Positions 1 through 6,951 of a DNA stretch of 9,923 nt are shown one piece after another. Each line of letters opens with the position of its first letter. Within the stretch, counting starts at the first letter, position 1. This stretch comes from Bacteroidota bacterium (GTDB taxonomy: Bacteria; Bacteroidota; Bacteroidia; Flavobacteriales; Flavobacteriaceae): the NCBI GenBank assembly GCA_021793135.1, contig JAJYTI010000070.1, positions 1 through 9,923 of the forward strand, in the 5' to 3' direction. A model generated the notes under the pieces. It had not been told where the DNA came from. It did no database searches and saw only the letters and a list, made by a program, of their open reading frames with translations. Position numbers and translations under genes: made by a program.

Positions 1-28
1 TTCCGATCTTTTTATCTAGATTCAACTT

Positions 29-346
29 TTAGTCTTCTAAAGTGTCTAATCCTTCTAACCAACCTTCATATCCTCCTTCTAGATTATAAACTTCATTAAA
101 TCCAAGAGAAGATAGTACCATACATGCTTGTTTGCTTCTTCCTCCGGAACGACAATATACATAGTACGCTTTATCTGGGTCTAGTTTCTGTACTTCTTCC
201 ATAAACCCTGTTGGATTCTGAATATCTATATGCAAACACTCTGCAATATGTCCTTCATCAACCTCTTCTTGTGTTCTTACATCTAAAATTACTGCATCAG
301 CATCATTTTTAAGCTGCTCATGCCACTGTTCTAATGTTATATCCAT
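29..346 (-). CDS. Single-domain rhodanese-like sulfurtransferase
   Basis: This is a complete 105-residue protein consisting of one rhodanese domain and nothing else. The domain opens with the substrate-loop signature DVRTQEEVDEGHI (residues 22-34). The active-site loop CRSGGR starts at Cys65, the residue expected to carry the persulfide. A six-residue loop of this kind fits a sulfurtransferase better than a Cdc25-type phosphatase. The C-terminal LEGGYEGWL motif (89-97) is typical of the fold. There is no signal peptide, so the protein should be cytoplasmic. Known family members move sulfane sulfur from thiosulfate or protein persulfides to acceptors such as cyanide or thiols; the physiological partner cannot be read from the sequence. 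A good -7 element lies about 20 bases upstream of the ATG, suggesting its own promoter with a short leader. It is divergent from the THX gene, and no partner gene is visible. The family call is secure; the specific role is unknown. Confidence 0.93.
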   Translation of the reverse strand: MDITLEQWHEQLKNDADAVILDVRTQEEVDEGHIAECLHIDIQNPTGFMEEVQKLDPDKAYYVYCRSGGRSKQACMVLSSLGFNEVYNLEGGYEGWLEGLDTLED

Positions 347-365
347 GTTCTTTAATTTAATGTTA

Positions 366-394
366 CAAAAATATGATTTTATTTTATTCTTAAA
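366..394 (-). promoter_or_regulatory. Candidate promoter of the rhodanese gene
   Basis: On the minus strand TATTTTTG (366-373) matches the Bacteroidota -7 consensus TAnnTTTG exactly. A partial -33 element, TTTA instead of TTTG, lies at 391-394 with a 17-base spacer. Transcription would begin around 358-362, leaving a leader of roughly 12-16 bases before the ATG at 346. The -7 match is seen directly; use as a promoter is inferred. Confidence 0.5.
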
Positions 395-450
395 TACTCT
401 TTAGCGGTTTGTTTGAAGTGCTCTAACCATCTGGTTTTTCTTTAGTCTTC

Positions 451-460
451 TTATTTTTTG
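451..460 (+). promoter_or_regulatory. Weak candidate -7 element for the THX gene
   Basis: The plus-strand TATTTTTTG (452-460) resembles TAnnTTTG but has one extra base between TA and TTTG. No clear TTTG -33 element lies at the expected distance. It is about 40 bases upstream of the THX ATG, a reasonable place for a promoter. The 153-base divergent gap holds nothing else that I recognise, so this is the best but weak candidate. Confidence 0.25.
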
Positions 461-499
461 TATATTTAAATTATTACTAATAACTTAATTTTTTAGATT

Positions 500-604
500 A
501 TGGGAAAAGGAGACAAAAAAACAAAACGAGGTAAAATCTTTAGAGGTAGTTATGGAAAAACAAGACCGAGAAAGAAAACCAAAAACACTACCTCATCTAA
601 ATAA
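500..604 (+). CDS. 30S ribosomal protein THX (bTHX)
   Basis: This is a 34-codon gene encoding a very basic peptide that begins MGKGDKKTKRGKIFRGSYGK and continues TRPRKKTKNTTSSK. The N-terminal MGKGDKKTKRGK, the central GSYG and the following RPRKK are the hallmarks of THX as found throughout Bacteroidota and in Thermus. In Thermus, THX sits in a cavity in the head of the small ribosomal subunit and stabilises the surrounding 16S rRNA; the same role is assumed here. The peptide is nearly all Lys, Arg, Gly and polar residues, as expected for an RNA-buried extension protein. The ATG at 500 is preceded by an AT-rich stretch with no Shine-Dalgarno sequence, which is normal for flavobacteria. It is the only plus-strand gene in the window, is divergent from the rhodanese gene and ends at a strong hairpin terminator. 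It is short enough to be missed by length-filtered gene finders. Confidence 0.93.
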   Translation: MGKGDKKTKRGKIFRGSYGKTRPRKKTKNTTSSK

Positions 605-608
605 AAAC

Positions 609-638
609 AAAAAAGACCGGATAATCCGGTCTTTTTTT
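609..638. terminator. Bidirectional intrinsic terminator between THX and the HYR-repeat gene
   Basis: A perfect 7-bp stem, GACCGGA (615-621) and TCCGGTC (625-631), encloses a 3-base loop. It is followed by seven T (632-638) and preceded by six A (609-614), so it can work as a Rho-independent terminator in both directions. It starts 5 bases after the THX stop codon. Its plus-strand T-tract overlaps the stop codon (637-639) of the convergent HYR-repeat gene. GC-rich stems stand out sharply in this AT-rich background, so the call is strong. Confidence 0.93.
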
Positions 639-2301
639 ATTTCTTCACTACTTTTGTAAATCCTTTATCATCTATAGTCTCTATCCATAACAAATATACT
701 CCTTGGGGTAAATCACCCACAGATATTGGGGCATCTTTAAACTCTTTTAAAAGCTTTCCTTGCATAGAATAGACTTTAATATTTAATATTTCTTCTTGCG
801 AATGAATATGAAGGATATCACTAGTAGGATTAGGATATAATTCAAAATCGATCATAGTGTTATCTTCTATCCCTAAAGTTTCTTGTACTGAAATTTGCAC
901 CATACAACTATCTACTTCTTCACCATCTACCATTAAATTTATTTCTACATCATGTAATCCTACAGTTAGTACAGTACTTGGAGTTGGATGCTGTGTAGTA
1001 TACACTCCTCTTTGTCCACAATAATCACTAAATGTAATACCAAACCGTCCCTCTAAATTTGGAAGAATATATTCTCCTGCATTATTTACTTGTACTACAA
1101 TGGGTTCTGTAGGACATTCTAATTGTGGAACTGCTTCAGGCATTATTTCTATAAGTACCGAACATGTACTCATATTTCCCGCAGCATCAGTTATCAAGAA
1201 CGTTTCATAATGTGTCCCTACTGAGAAGCTACTTCCAGAACCTAAACCGCTAATCAATTCTATTTCGATTTCCTCTTCACTAGAACAGTTATCCGATACA
1301 GTTGGTAAGTCATAATGCACAACAGTGTTACAGGTGCCTTCATCTGCTGTAACTACGATAGATTCTGCACATTGTACTTGTGGTGCTTGTCCATCAAACA
1401 CATGCACTTCTATAGAACATTGCGTTTTATTACCAGCACTATCTTCTGCTTCGAAAACAAGTTCGGTTATACCTGTTTCAAAGAAGGAACCTGACTCAGG
1501 CCCTTCTATTTGCGTGATTATTGGATTTTCATCTGTTTCATCTATTGCTTCTGGCAATGGAAATTCTATAATCGCCCCACAAGAATCAATATCTGTAAAA
1601 ACTTCTATATCTTCATTACAAGTAATTATAGGCGGTGTAGTATCTTCTACTCCATCTCCAGTTATAATAATATTGCCTAGTGCAAAATCTTCATCATATG
1701 CATTAACTGAAACAGAGATTCGTAAATCTAAAGAATTTCCCGTTTGAGTAATATTCTTTGTAAAACGTTGTGCTTGGTTATTTAAGGCTGTTCCATCCCC
1801 CACCCCATCAAAATTAGTATCTTCTCTAAACACCCCATTGTTAGGAGGATTGATAAAATCTGCTCCTACGAAAGACAATAAAGGTTCATAGCCTTGACCA
1901 TCTATTTGATATTCTACTAAAATGAAGTCTGAAGCATCTATATGTCCTGGCGCATCAAAATATTCGGCGAAATCACCTTTAAAGATTAAATTGGTTGCCC
2001 CTTGAATATCTAGGTCTTCCCAAATAATAGAAATTGGTAAACTTGCACCCATTCCATTTAGACGCATTCCTGTAAGGTAGTTACCAGAAAATCCCTCATA
2101 TGGTTTTAGTCCAGTAGGGACTGGATCGGAACCAAAATCATTGCTATCTCCAGTAATACCAAAATAAACACGATCGCCATTTGAGAAAAAAGGAGTTGAT
2201 GTAGTAAAATTCGAATTACCATCAAAAGTTTCGTTTAGCACTTGTGCTTGTAACGCACAGACTATCAAAAACATAAAAACAAAACACTTCCAATTATACA
2301 T
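637..2301 (-). CDS. Secreted HYR-repeat protein with T9SS type A sorting domain
   Basis: This is a complete 554-residue protein. A signal peptide occupies about residues 1-19 (hydrophobic FVFMFLIVCALQA, cleavage before Gln20). Residues 20-217 form a region I cannot assign, rich in Asp, Gly and aromatics, that could be a beta-sandwich. Two HYR-type immunoglobulin-like repeats follow at about 221-302 and 305-386. Each starts with (A)PP/APxxxC, carries a paired Cys and ends in an AGN..(Q/T)C motif (DSAGNKTQC, DAAGNMSTC). A third, more divergent unit spans about 391-472. The C-terminal T9SS type A sorting domain (about 485-554) begins FELYPNPTSD and ends in GVYLLWIET..GFTKVVKK. Such proteins cross the outer membrane by T9SS and end up on the surface or released; HYR repeats are generally associated with adhesion. 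It converges on THX. An inverted repeat lies just upstream of its ATG. The export route is well supported; the binding target is unknown. Confidence 0.88.
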   Translation of the reverse strand: MYNWKCFVFMFLIVCALQAQVLNETFDGNSNFTTSTPFFSNGDRVYFGITGDSNDFGSDPVPTGLKPYEGFSGNYLTGMRLNGMGASLPISIIWEDLDIQGATNLIFKGDFAEYFDAPGHIDASDFILVEYQIDGQGYEPLLSFVGADFINPPNNGVFREDTNFDGVGDGTALNNQAQRFTKNITQTGNSLDLRISVSVNAYDEDFALGNIIITGDGVEDTTPPIITCNEDIEVFTDIDSCGAIIEFPLPEAIDETDENPIITQIEGPESGSFFETGITELVFEAEDSAGNKTQCSIEVHVFDGQAPQVQCAESIVVTADEGTCNTVVHYDLPTVSDNCSSEEEIEIELISGLGSGSSFSVGTHYETFLITDAAGNMSTCSVLIEIMPEAVPQLECPTEPIVVQVNNAGEYILPNLEGRFGITFSDYCGQRGVYTTQHPTPSTVLTVGLHDVEINLMVDGEEVDSCMVQISVQETLGIEDNTMIDFELYPNPTSDILHIHSQEEILNIKVYSMQGKLLKEFKDAPISVGDLPQGVYLLWIETIDDKGFTKVVKK

Positions 2302-2308
2302 CTTTAAA

Positions 2309-2333
2309 TATCTTTATTAAGTGGATAAAGATA
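2309..2333. repeat. 9-bp inverted repeat directly upstream of the HYR-repeat gene
   Basis: TATCTTTAT (2309-2317) and ATAAAGATA (2325-2333) are perfect inverted copies separated by 7 bases. The near copy ends 7 bases before the minus-strand ATG at 2301. On the minus strand the distal arm reads TATCTTTA, one base from the -7 consensus TAnnTTTG, so the repeat could be an operator covering a promoter. If it is transcribed, it could instead form a leader hairpin next to the start codon. There is no following T-tract, so it is not a good terminator for yaaA. The repeat is seen directly; both functions are inferred. Confidence 0.55.
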
Positions 2334-2382
2334 ACAAAAAATTAAGAAATGTTTTGTTTTTAATTTATGGTATTATAATCTA

Positions 2383-3144
2383 TTATCTAATAAATACTGG
2401 ACTATTTTCGTCTTGGGTTTCTGACTTACTATACGCATATCCATCTACATCAAAAGTCTTGATTCCTTCTAAATCGGTAATATCATTTTCTACTAAATAA
2501 CGAACCATACTACCTCTTGCTTTCTTAGCATAGAAGGCGATTACTTTTAGTTTACCATTCTTATAATCTTTAAAAATTGGAGTAATCAGTTTTGCTTTGA
2601 CTTTCTTTTTATTGATCGACTTAAAATACTCATTACTAGCAAGATTGACTAATATATCATCTGCTTTCATTTCTTTATTTAGCATGTCTGTCAAACTATC
2701 TCCCCAATATTCGTATAAGTTTTTAGCATCGTCTACATCTAATTTCGTTCCCATTTCTAATCGATAAGGTTGTATTAAATCTAATGGACGCAATACACCA
2801 TACATTCCTGAAAGAATTCGTAAACGTTTTTGTAAGATATCGAACTTATCTTTTGGTAGAGTATAAGCATCTAAACCGACATACACATCACCAGAAAAGG
2901 CAAAAATCGCTGGACGCGCATTATTCTTTGTGAATGGCACCTTAAACTCTCGAATACGATCATAATTTAGTTGACTTAGTTTATCACTAATTTTCATTAA
3001 ATCGGATAATTCCTTTTTACTAAGTTGTTCCAATCTTGAGTTTAATTCTTCTGCCTGTTTTATAAACTTAGGCTGAGTATATTTATCTATAGGTAATTTT
3101 GATTCGTAATCTAATGATTTTGCTGGAGAAACTAATATCTTCAT
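2383..3144 (-). CDS. yaaA: Peroxide stress protein YaaA (UPF0246/DUF328)
   Basis: This complete 253-residue protein spans the whole family with the usual length. Conserved blocks appear in order: MKILVSPAKSLD at the N-terminus, FSGDVYVGL (83-91), the signature LSGMYGVLRPLDLIQPYRLE (111-130), NLASNEYF (167-174) and FYAKKARG (204-211). There is no signal peptide, so it is cytoplasmic. In Escherichia coli, YaaA belongs to the OxyR response and lowers free intracellular iron during hydrogen peroxide stress, limiting Fenton damage; DNA binding has also been reported. A similar protective role is inferred here. A perfect -7 element lies about 20 bases upstream of the ATG, so it is probably transcribed independently of the AraC-type gene before it. 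The HYR-repeat gene follows after 81 bases, and no obvious intrinsic terminator separates the two. Confidence 0.95.
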   Translation of the reverse strand: MKILVSPAKSLDYESKLPIDKYTQPKFIKQAEELNSRLEQLSKKELSDLMKISDKLSQLNYDRIREFKVPFTKNNARPAIFAFSGDVYVGLDAYTLPKDKFDILQKRLRILSGMYGVLRPLDLIQPYRLEMGTKLDVDDAKNLYEYWGDSLTDMLNKEMKADDILVNLASNEYFKSINKKKVKAKLITPIFKDYKNGKLKVIAFYAKKARGSMVRYLVENDITDLEGIKTFDVDGYAYSKSETQDENSPVFIR

Positions 3145-3163
3145 AATTCGCTTTATTTATTAA

Positions 3164-3171
3164 CAAATATA
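3164..3171 (-). promoter_or_regulatory. Candidate -7 element of the yaaA promoter
   Basis: On the minus strand TATATTTG matches TAnnTTTG exactly, ending 19 bases before the yaaA ATG. A convincing TTTG -33 box is lacking: CTTG at 3186-3189 has a spacer of only 14 bases. Transcription would start near 3156-3160 and give a leader of about 12-16 bases. Confidence 0.45.
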
Positions 3172-3198
3172 CAAAGAATCTTATGCAAGGTTTTCGTA

Positions 3199-3237
3199 AA
3201 TCGATAGATTAATAATATAGTATTATCAATATCGATT
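3199..3237. repeat. Long imperfect inverted repeat at the 3' end of the TPR-AraC gene
   Basis: The outer arms AATCGATA (3199-3206) and TATCGATT (3230-3237) are perfect inverted copies. An inner pair, ATAATA (3212-3217) and TATTAT (3221-3226), closes on a 3-base loop, leaving an unpaired bulge on each side. The structure overlaps the stop codon of the TPR-AraC gene (3236-3238) and lies about 28 bases upstream of the yaaA -7 element. On the minus strand it is followed by TTACGAAAACC rather than a T-tract, so it is a poor intrinsic terminator. It may act as an mRNA 3'-end hairpin or as a binding site near the yaaA promoter. Confidence 0.5.
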
Positions 3238-4696
3238 ATTTTGATTTTTCGTCTATAATTTTCTTTATATAGATGGATGGCGACATTCCTGTAATATCCT
3301 TAAAAGAAGCTGAAAAACTACTTTGAGATGCAAAACCACTTTCTTCGGCTAAGTAACTTATCTTATAATTTAAATATTGTGAATCGTTATGTAGTTTATC
3401 TAATATATACTCTATACGAAGCTGATTTATGTAGCTATTAAAGCTCTTATTCTTGGTCTTATTTAATATAACCGATAGATAACGTATATTAGTATTAAGA
3501 TGTTTTGCTAGAGTAGCTATACGAATTTGCTTGTCTAAAAATAATGTAGATTTCTCAAACTCATTTAGTCGTAATAAAATATCTTCCTCTGTTTTGTCTG
3601 GCATTACTACCCCTTTGTTCTTTTCTAGTTTTTGTAGTTCTTTTCGTTTCCTTTTATCTTTACGATAAAACCATAAAACTACATATGCTAGGGTTAATAA
3701 ACTGAGTCCTAAAATAATTTGTATTTGACGAGTCTGCAGTTTTTCTTCAGTAAGAGTTACTTCTAATTCTTTATTATGATAAATCTCTTCTAATAAAAGA
3801 GTTTTTGCTTGACGCTTAATTAAAAGATTCTCTTCTTTTAAGCTATCCAACTTATCGATATATCGAATCAAGCTATCCGATTCTTTTTTGGATTCCCAAT
3901 ACGTTATCATATGCTTCAGCACATTACTTTTTAATCGATAGCTCAATTTGTCACCTTCTATAGTTTGCATAAAAGCAACTACTTCTTCCTTAGGTTTGTC
4001 TTGTAATAAAGATAAATTTAGCTCTGCTAAAGAATCTAGCAACGGATTCTCATATTTTAATACACGTTTAAAATATAGCGCAGCAGAATCTTTATGAAGA
4101 GTAAAATAGAATTCGCCTAACATATAAGCATTCCATAAATATCTAGCTGTATCTTCTTTCCAATAATCTTGAATCTCTTTTAATCCATTAATTTTATCCC
4201 ATTCATTATCTAAGACCTGAAAAGTATAATGACCGTATTTTAATAACTTGAAGTTCTTGTTTTTTTGTGTTTCTGACAATGTCTCGAAATACTCCTCTGC
4301 TTTCAAAAGCATTTTTTGTGATTCTTCTATAAAATCTAAATCGTAATACAAGGAAGCCATCTCCAGCCAATATCTATATAGCTTTTCGTTATCTGAAATC
4401 TTTGGCGCTAGCTTATTAAGCTTTAATAAAGTTTCTACCGATTTACCATACTGGCCAAGGATTTGAAAGGTTTCTAATTGCTGGGTATACACTAAGAATT
4501 GTGTATCTACATCCAAATTGCTTTTTAATAAATATTCATATAAAACCAATGACTTGTCTGGAGCACTATATTGTTGTTTTGTAGCCTCTTCGAATAATTT
4601 TTCAAATTCAGAATTCTGAGCATACACGATATTTAAACAAGTGCTTAAAACAAGAAAGTATAGGAGATAATTATATATTGAAGTTCTGCTATTCAC
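3236..4696 (-). CDS. Membrane-spanning TPR-AraC family transcriptional regulator
   Basis: This 486-residue protein has a signal peptide or signal anchor (about 1-26, ending IVYAQ). An alpha-helical region of TPR-like repeats follows (about 30-300), then a coiled-coil-like stretch (about 285-322) and one transmembrane helix (about 325-344, IILGLSLLTLAYVVLWF). Next is a very basic stop-transfer segment, RKDKRKRKELQK. The C-terminal AraC/XylS domain (about 375-480) has a first helix-turn-helix around IRIATLAKHLNTNIRYLS and a second at ISYLAEESGFASQSSFSASF, then GMSPSIYIKK. The predicted topology puts the TPRs in the periplasm and the DNA-binding domain in the cytoplasm, a hybrid architecture common in Bacteroidota. 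The start is GTG at 4694-4696: an in-frame TAG lies four codons upstream, and the next Met would remove the signal sequence. The ligand and target genes are unknown; neighbouring secreted-protein genes are candidates. Confidence 0.9.
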   Translation of the reverse strand: MNSRTSIYNYLLYFLVLSTCLNIVYAQNSEFEKLFEEATKQQYSAPDKSLVLYEYLLKSNLDVDTQFLVYTQQLETFQILGQYGKSVETLLKLNKLAPKISDNEKLYRYWLEMASLYYDLDFIEESQKMLLKAEEYFETLSETQKNKNFKLLKYGHYTFQVLDNEWDKINGLKEIQDYWKEDTARYLWNAYMLGEFYFTLHKDSAALYFKRVLKYENPLLDSLAELNLSLLQDKPKEEVVAFMQTIEGDKLSYRLKSNVLKHMITYWESKKESDSLIRYIDKLDSLKEENLLIKRQAKTLLLEEIYHNKELEVTLTEEKLQTRQIQIILGLSLLTLAYVVLWFYRKDKRKRKELQKLEKNKGVVMPDKTEEDILLRLNEFEKSTLFLDKQIRIATLAKHLNTNIRYLSVILNKTKNKSFNSYINQLRIEYILDKLHNDSQYLNYKISYLAEESGFASQSSFSASFKDITGMSPSIYIKKIIDEKSK

Positions 4697-4700
4697 GCTA

Positions 4701-4708
4701 CAAAACTA
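4701..4708 (-). promoter_or_regulatory. -7-like element abutting the GTG start of the TPR-AraC gene
   Basis: On the minus strand TAGTTTTG is an exact match to TAnnTTTG and ends only four bases before the GTG start codon. If used, transcription would begin at or very near the start codon and the mRNA would be leaderless. No TTTG -33 element lies at the usual distance. It may be a chance match in AT-rich DNA. Confidence 0.3.
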
Positions 4709-4742
4709 CAATTATTTAAATTCTATTGTACGTCTATAAATT

Positions 4743-4778
4743 AAAAAACCTTCTTGCTTTAGCACAAGAAGATTTTTT
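4743..4778 (-). terminator. Intrinsic terminator after the secreted T9SS protein gene
   Basis: The minus-strand transcript can form a 14-bp stem: AAAAAATCTTCTTG pairs with CAAGAAGGTTTTTT across an 8-base loop, with a single G-U pair. The stem ends in a run of six T. It lies about 30 bases beyond the stop codon of the 4809-6845 gene and about 47 bases before the GTG of the TPR-AraC gene, so it should separate the two transcripts. On the plus strand the wobble pair becomes a C-A mismatch, so the structure favours the minus strand, matching the gene direction. Confidence 0.88.
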
Positions 4779-4808
4779 AGAATAATATATATATTAAAAA
4801 TGAAACCC

Positions 4809-6845
4809 TTAGTTTTTTATAAGCTTCACTATCTGTGTACTACCATCTTCTAAAGTAACATGAGCTATATATACACCATTTGTCACGTTAGATATATTTA
4901 TTGTAGATTGGAAGTCATTTAATGGTTGATTAACTACTAAATTTCCCGCCATATCATATACTTTAATCTCTTTAGCAAGCACATTTGCTTCTACGTTAAT
5001 TATGTTTGAACTCGGATTTGGATAAATTGCAAATGAGATATTCTCAAAGTCTTCCACTCCTAGTGTTTCTCCAAATGGCAACTTATAAAAGTCGATATAG
5101 AGCGAGTTAAGGTTTGCTTCGTATTGTAATGATAATTTATCGTAAATATCCCCATCAACACCCAATACCAGGCCAGCACCTACAATATTTCCATCTTCTC
5201 CATCTCCACGGAACTCTGCTAAGATATTTTCTGCATCGCTAGCAATTACAATATTATTTATAATAGAATTATCCTCTATCTTTTCTAAATAAACATACAT
5301 GAAGTATAAATCATCACTTTCTGTAGTAAAGATGTTTGGGGTAAGCACGTTAGAATTTAATAATGGTTCAAACAACTCTACATCATTCGGAACATAGAAC
5401 TGATGACGTTTGTGTAAATCGCCTCCAATTGTATATTCATTAACTACTCCATAAGTATTACCATTTTCTTCGTCTGGACTTGCAATTCCGATAAGGTAAT
5501 GATATGTATCTTCATGAGGAATTCTATTGAATTTATCTGAAAGCAGATCATCCCCTTGCATAGCATCAAAAGTTGCTGCCATTTCCCAACTTTCTACATC
5601 GAAAAATCCTAATTGAGTTGCTTCAAATCCATCATCGCTTAATAAAAGACCTATTTGAGTATCTTCACCGTCTATAGATAGTATATCCCAATTAATTCCT
5701 AATATATATTCATTTAATTCATGAATAATATCTCCGTCCTCGTTTGCAACGATAAATGTACTCCATTCTGAATCTGCCATCATATCATAGTAGTATATTC
5801 CATATACCACTTCAAGATCTGTATCGGAGTTAAAAATATCGCTTGAAATATTAAAATTCTTATCTTTCCCAGCAAAGAAAGTTCCAAACTCTGCCATTGG
5901 TATTAAGAATGGTCCAGAATCGAAATTTGAATCTATATCAAAAGACATAGACTTCACTTCGTCAAAATCATAATCCAGTATTTTTACAATCAAATGATTA
6001 TCTGGATAAACTTCCATAGTAGCATTATCCATAAATTCTGATTCATAATGAGACACAATTAGATATTCTTCATTGTCAATATTCATAAAATCAAAAGGTA
6101 TTCCCATAAAATAGTTTAACACGTCTTCGTCTATCGTGTAGGTATTTATTGTGTCAAAATCTACTAAATCATATTCTGAAATTACTCCACCTTCGTAAGC
6201 ATCTAAAAAATAAGAATACAATCTTTTATTATTCTGATTGTCAAATTTCGCCCATGCAGCATTACCTTCTAATTTAGCAATGATATCACCATTACTTTCC
6301 ACTACCCATACTTCTGAAATTTGCCCAGCAGCACCTGGAATCTCATCATCAAAATAGTGAACATATACCATTAACTCCTTTGAGCTATCATTAGTAAAGA
6401 AATTAGATGAATAATGATTTAAAACTTCAACTCTGTTTGCTGATTCTGGAATTGCAACTACAAAAGATTCTTCTGTATTAAATTCCTCATCATAAGTTTT
6501 TACCTCTAAGTTGTTGCCAATCCACTCACTTGAAAAGTACACTAAATTATTATCTTCGATATTATTTAGTGTCCCCCATTGTTCACCTTCTATTCGAGCA
6601 AATGCTATAATATCTTCATCATTATTTCTTGTAGAATAATTTACTCCAGTAGAATTATTAGCAATAGGATTAATATGAATTTGCTCTGGCCTGTTAGCCT
6701 TAGTCATATCATATTGTTTTGCTTCTAGTTTGGAAGCAACTTTGTTTAATTGAATAGTTTTATCTATTTCTTGTTTGTTTTGTGCAAACGAAAAAACAGA
6801 AATAAAACTAACTAAGAGTACAGTAAAAGATAGCTTTAACTTCAT
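4809..6845 (-). CDS. Large acidic secreted protein with T9SS type A sorting domain, function unknown
   Basis: This is a complete 678-residue protein. A clear signal peptide occupies residues 1-21 (MKLKLSF, a hydrophobic core, then SFA before Gln22). The T9SS type A sorting domain lies at about 603-678, starting ISFAIYPNPSSN, with IKVYDMAGNLV and the terminal NGVYIAHVTLEDG..IVKLIKN. The protein should therefore cross the inner membrane by Sec and the outer membrane by T9SS, to be surface-bound or released. The 500-odd residues between are strikingly rich in Asp, Glu and Asn. They show loosely repeating short beta-strand patterns of the kind EVWVVESNGDIIAKL and STFIVANEDGDIIHELNE, which suggests a beta-propeller-like fold. 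No catalytic motif is recognised. A strong terminator follows, and a 213-base gap precedes, so it is probably its own transcript. Flanking TPR membrane proteins may be functionally linked, but this is proximity only. Confidence 0.85.
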   Translation of the reverse strand: MKLKLSFTVLLVSFISVFSFAQNKQEIDKTIQLNKVASKLEAKQYDMTKANRPEQIHINPIANNSTGVNYSTRNNDEDIIAFARIEGEQWGTLNNIEDNNLVYFSSEWIGNNLEVKTYDEEFNTEESFVVAIPESANRVEVLNHYSSNFFTNDSSKELMVYVHYFDDEIPGAAGQISEVWVVESNGDIIAKLEGNAAWAKFDNQNNKRLYSYFLDAYEGGVISEYDLVDFDTINTYTIDEDVLNYFMGIPFDFMNIDNEEYLIVSHYESEFMDNATMEVYPDNHLIVKILDYDFDEVKSMSFDIDSNFDSGPFLIPMAEFGTFFAGKDKNFNISSDIFNSDTDLEVVYGIYYYDMMADSEWSTFIVANEDGDIIHELNEYILGINWDILSIDGEDTQIGLLLSDDGFEATQLGFFDVESWEMAATFDAMQGDDLLSDKFNRIPHEDTYHYLIGIASPDEENGNTYGVVNEYTIGGDLHKRHQFYVPNDVELFEPLLNSNVLTPNIFTTESDDLYFMYVYLEKIEDNSIINNIVIASDAENILAEFRGDGEDGNIVGAGLVLGVDGDIYDKLSLQYEANLNSLYIDFYKLPFGETLGVEDFENISFAIYPNPSSNIINVEANVLAKEIKVYDMAGNLVVNQPLNDFQSTINISNVTNGVYIAHVTLEDGSTQIVKLIKN

Positions 6846-6932
6846 AATGTTATTTATGTATTAATTTATTTTTAGAGAAACGAATTAAATCATTCTATAC
6901 CTTATATAAAAGTTGTTTAGTACCGAATTCAA

Positions 6933-6951
6933 TGAATTTTATGGAAATTCA
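6933..6951. repeat. 7-bp inverted repeat upstream of the secreted T9SS protein gene
   Basis: TGAATTT (6933-6939) and AAATTCA (6945-6951) form a perfect inverted repeat with a 5-base spacer, and a related GAATTC lies just to the left (6925-6930). The repeat lies roughly 90-105 bases upstream of the ATG at 6845, within the 213-base gap 6846-7058. It might be a regulator binding site, but short AT-rich palindromes are common by chance in such DNA. I see no clear TAnnTTTG promoter, RNA gene or small reading frame in the rest of that gap. Confidence 0.25.

Noticed and set aside
425..436. Small hairpin AACC-ATCT-GGTT followed by T-rich sequence
   Set aside because: The stem has only four base pairs, and no gene ends upstream of it on the plus strand, so there is nothing for it to terminate.
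1325..1747. Open plus-strand frame of 140 codons
   Set aside because: It lies antisense inside the HYR-repeat gene, which has a signal peptide, HYR repeats and a sorting domain in its own frame. The antisense product is a low-complexity Ser/Ile/Val sequence and has no promoter.
4636..4676. Possible lipobox LSTC in the signal region of the TPR-AraC protein
   Set aside because: Thr at the position before Cys does not fit the usual lipobox, and the better cleavage site is after the following VYA. The protein is anchored by a later membrane helix anyway.
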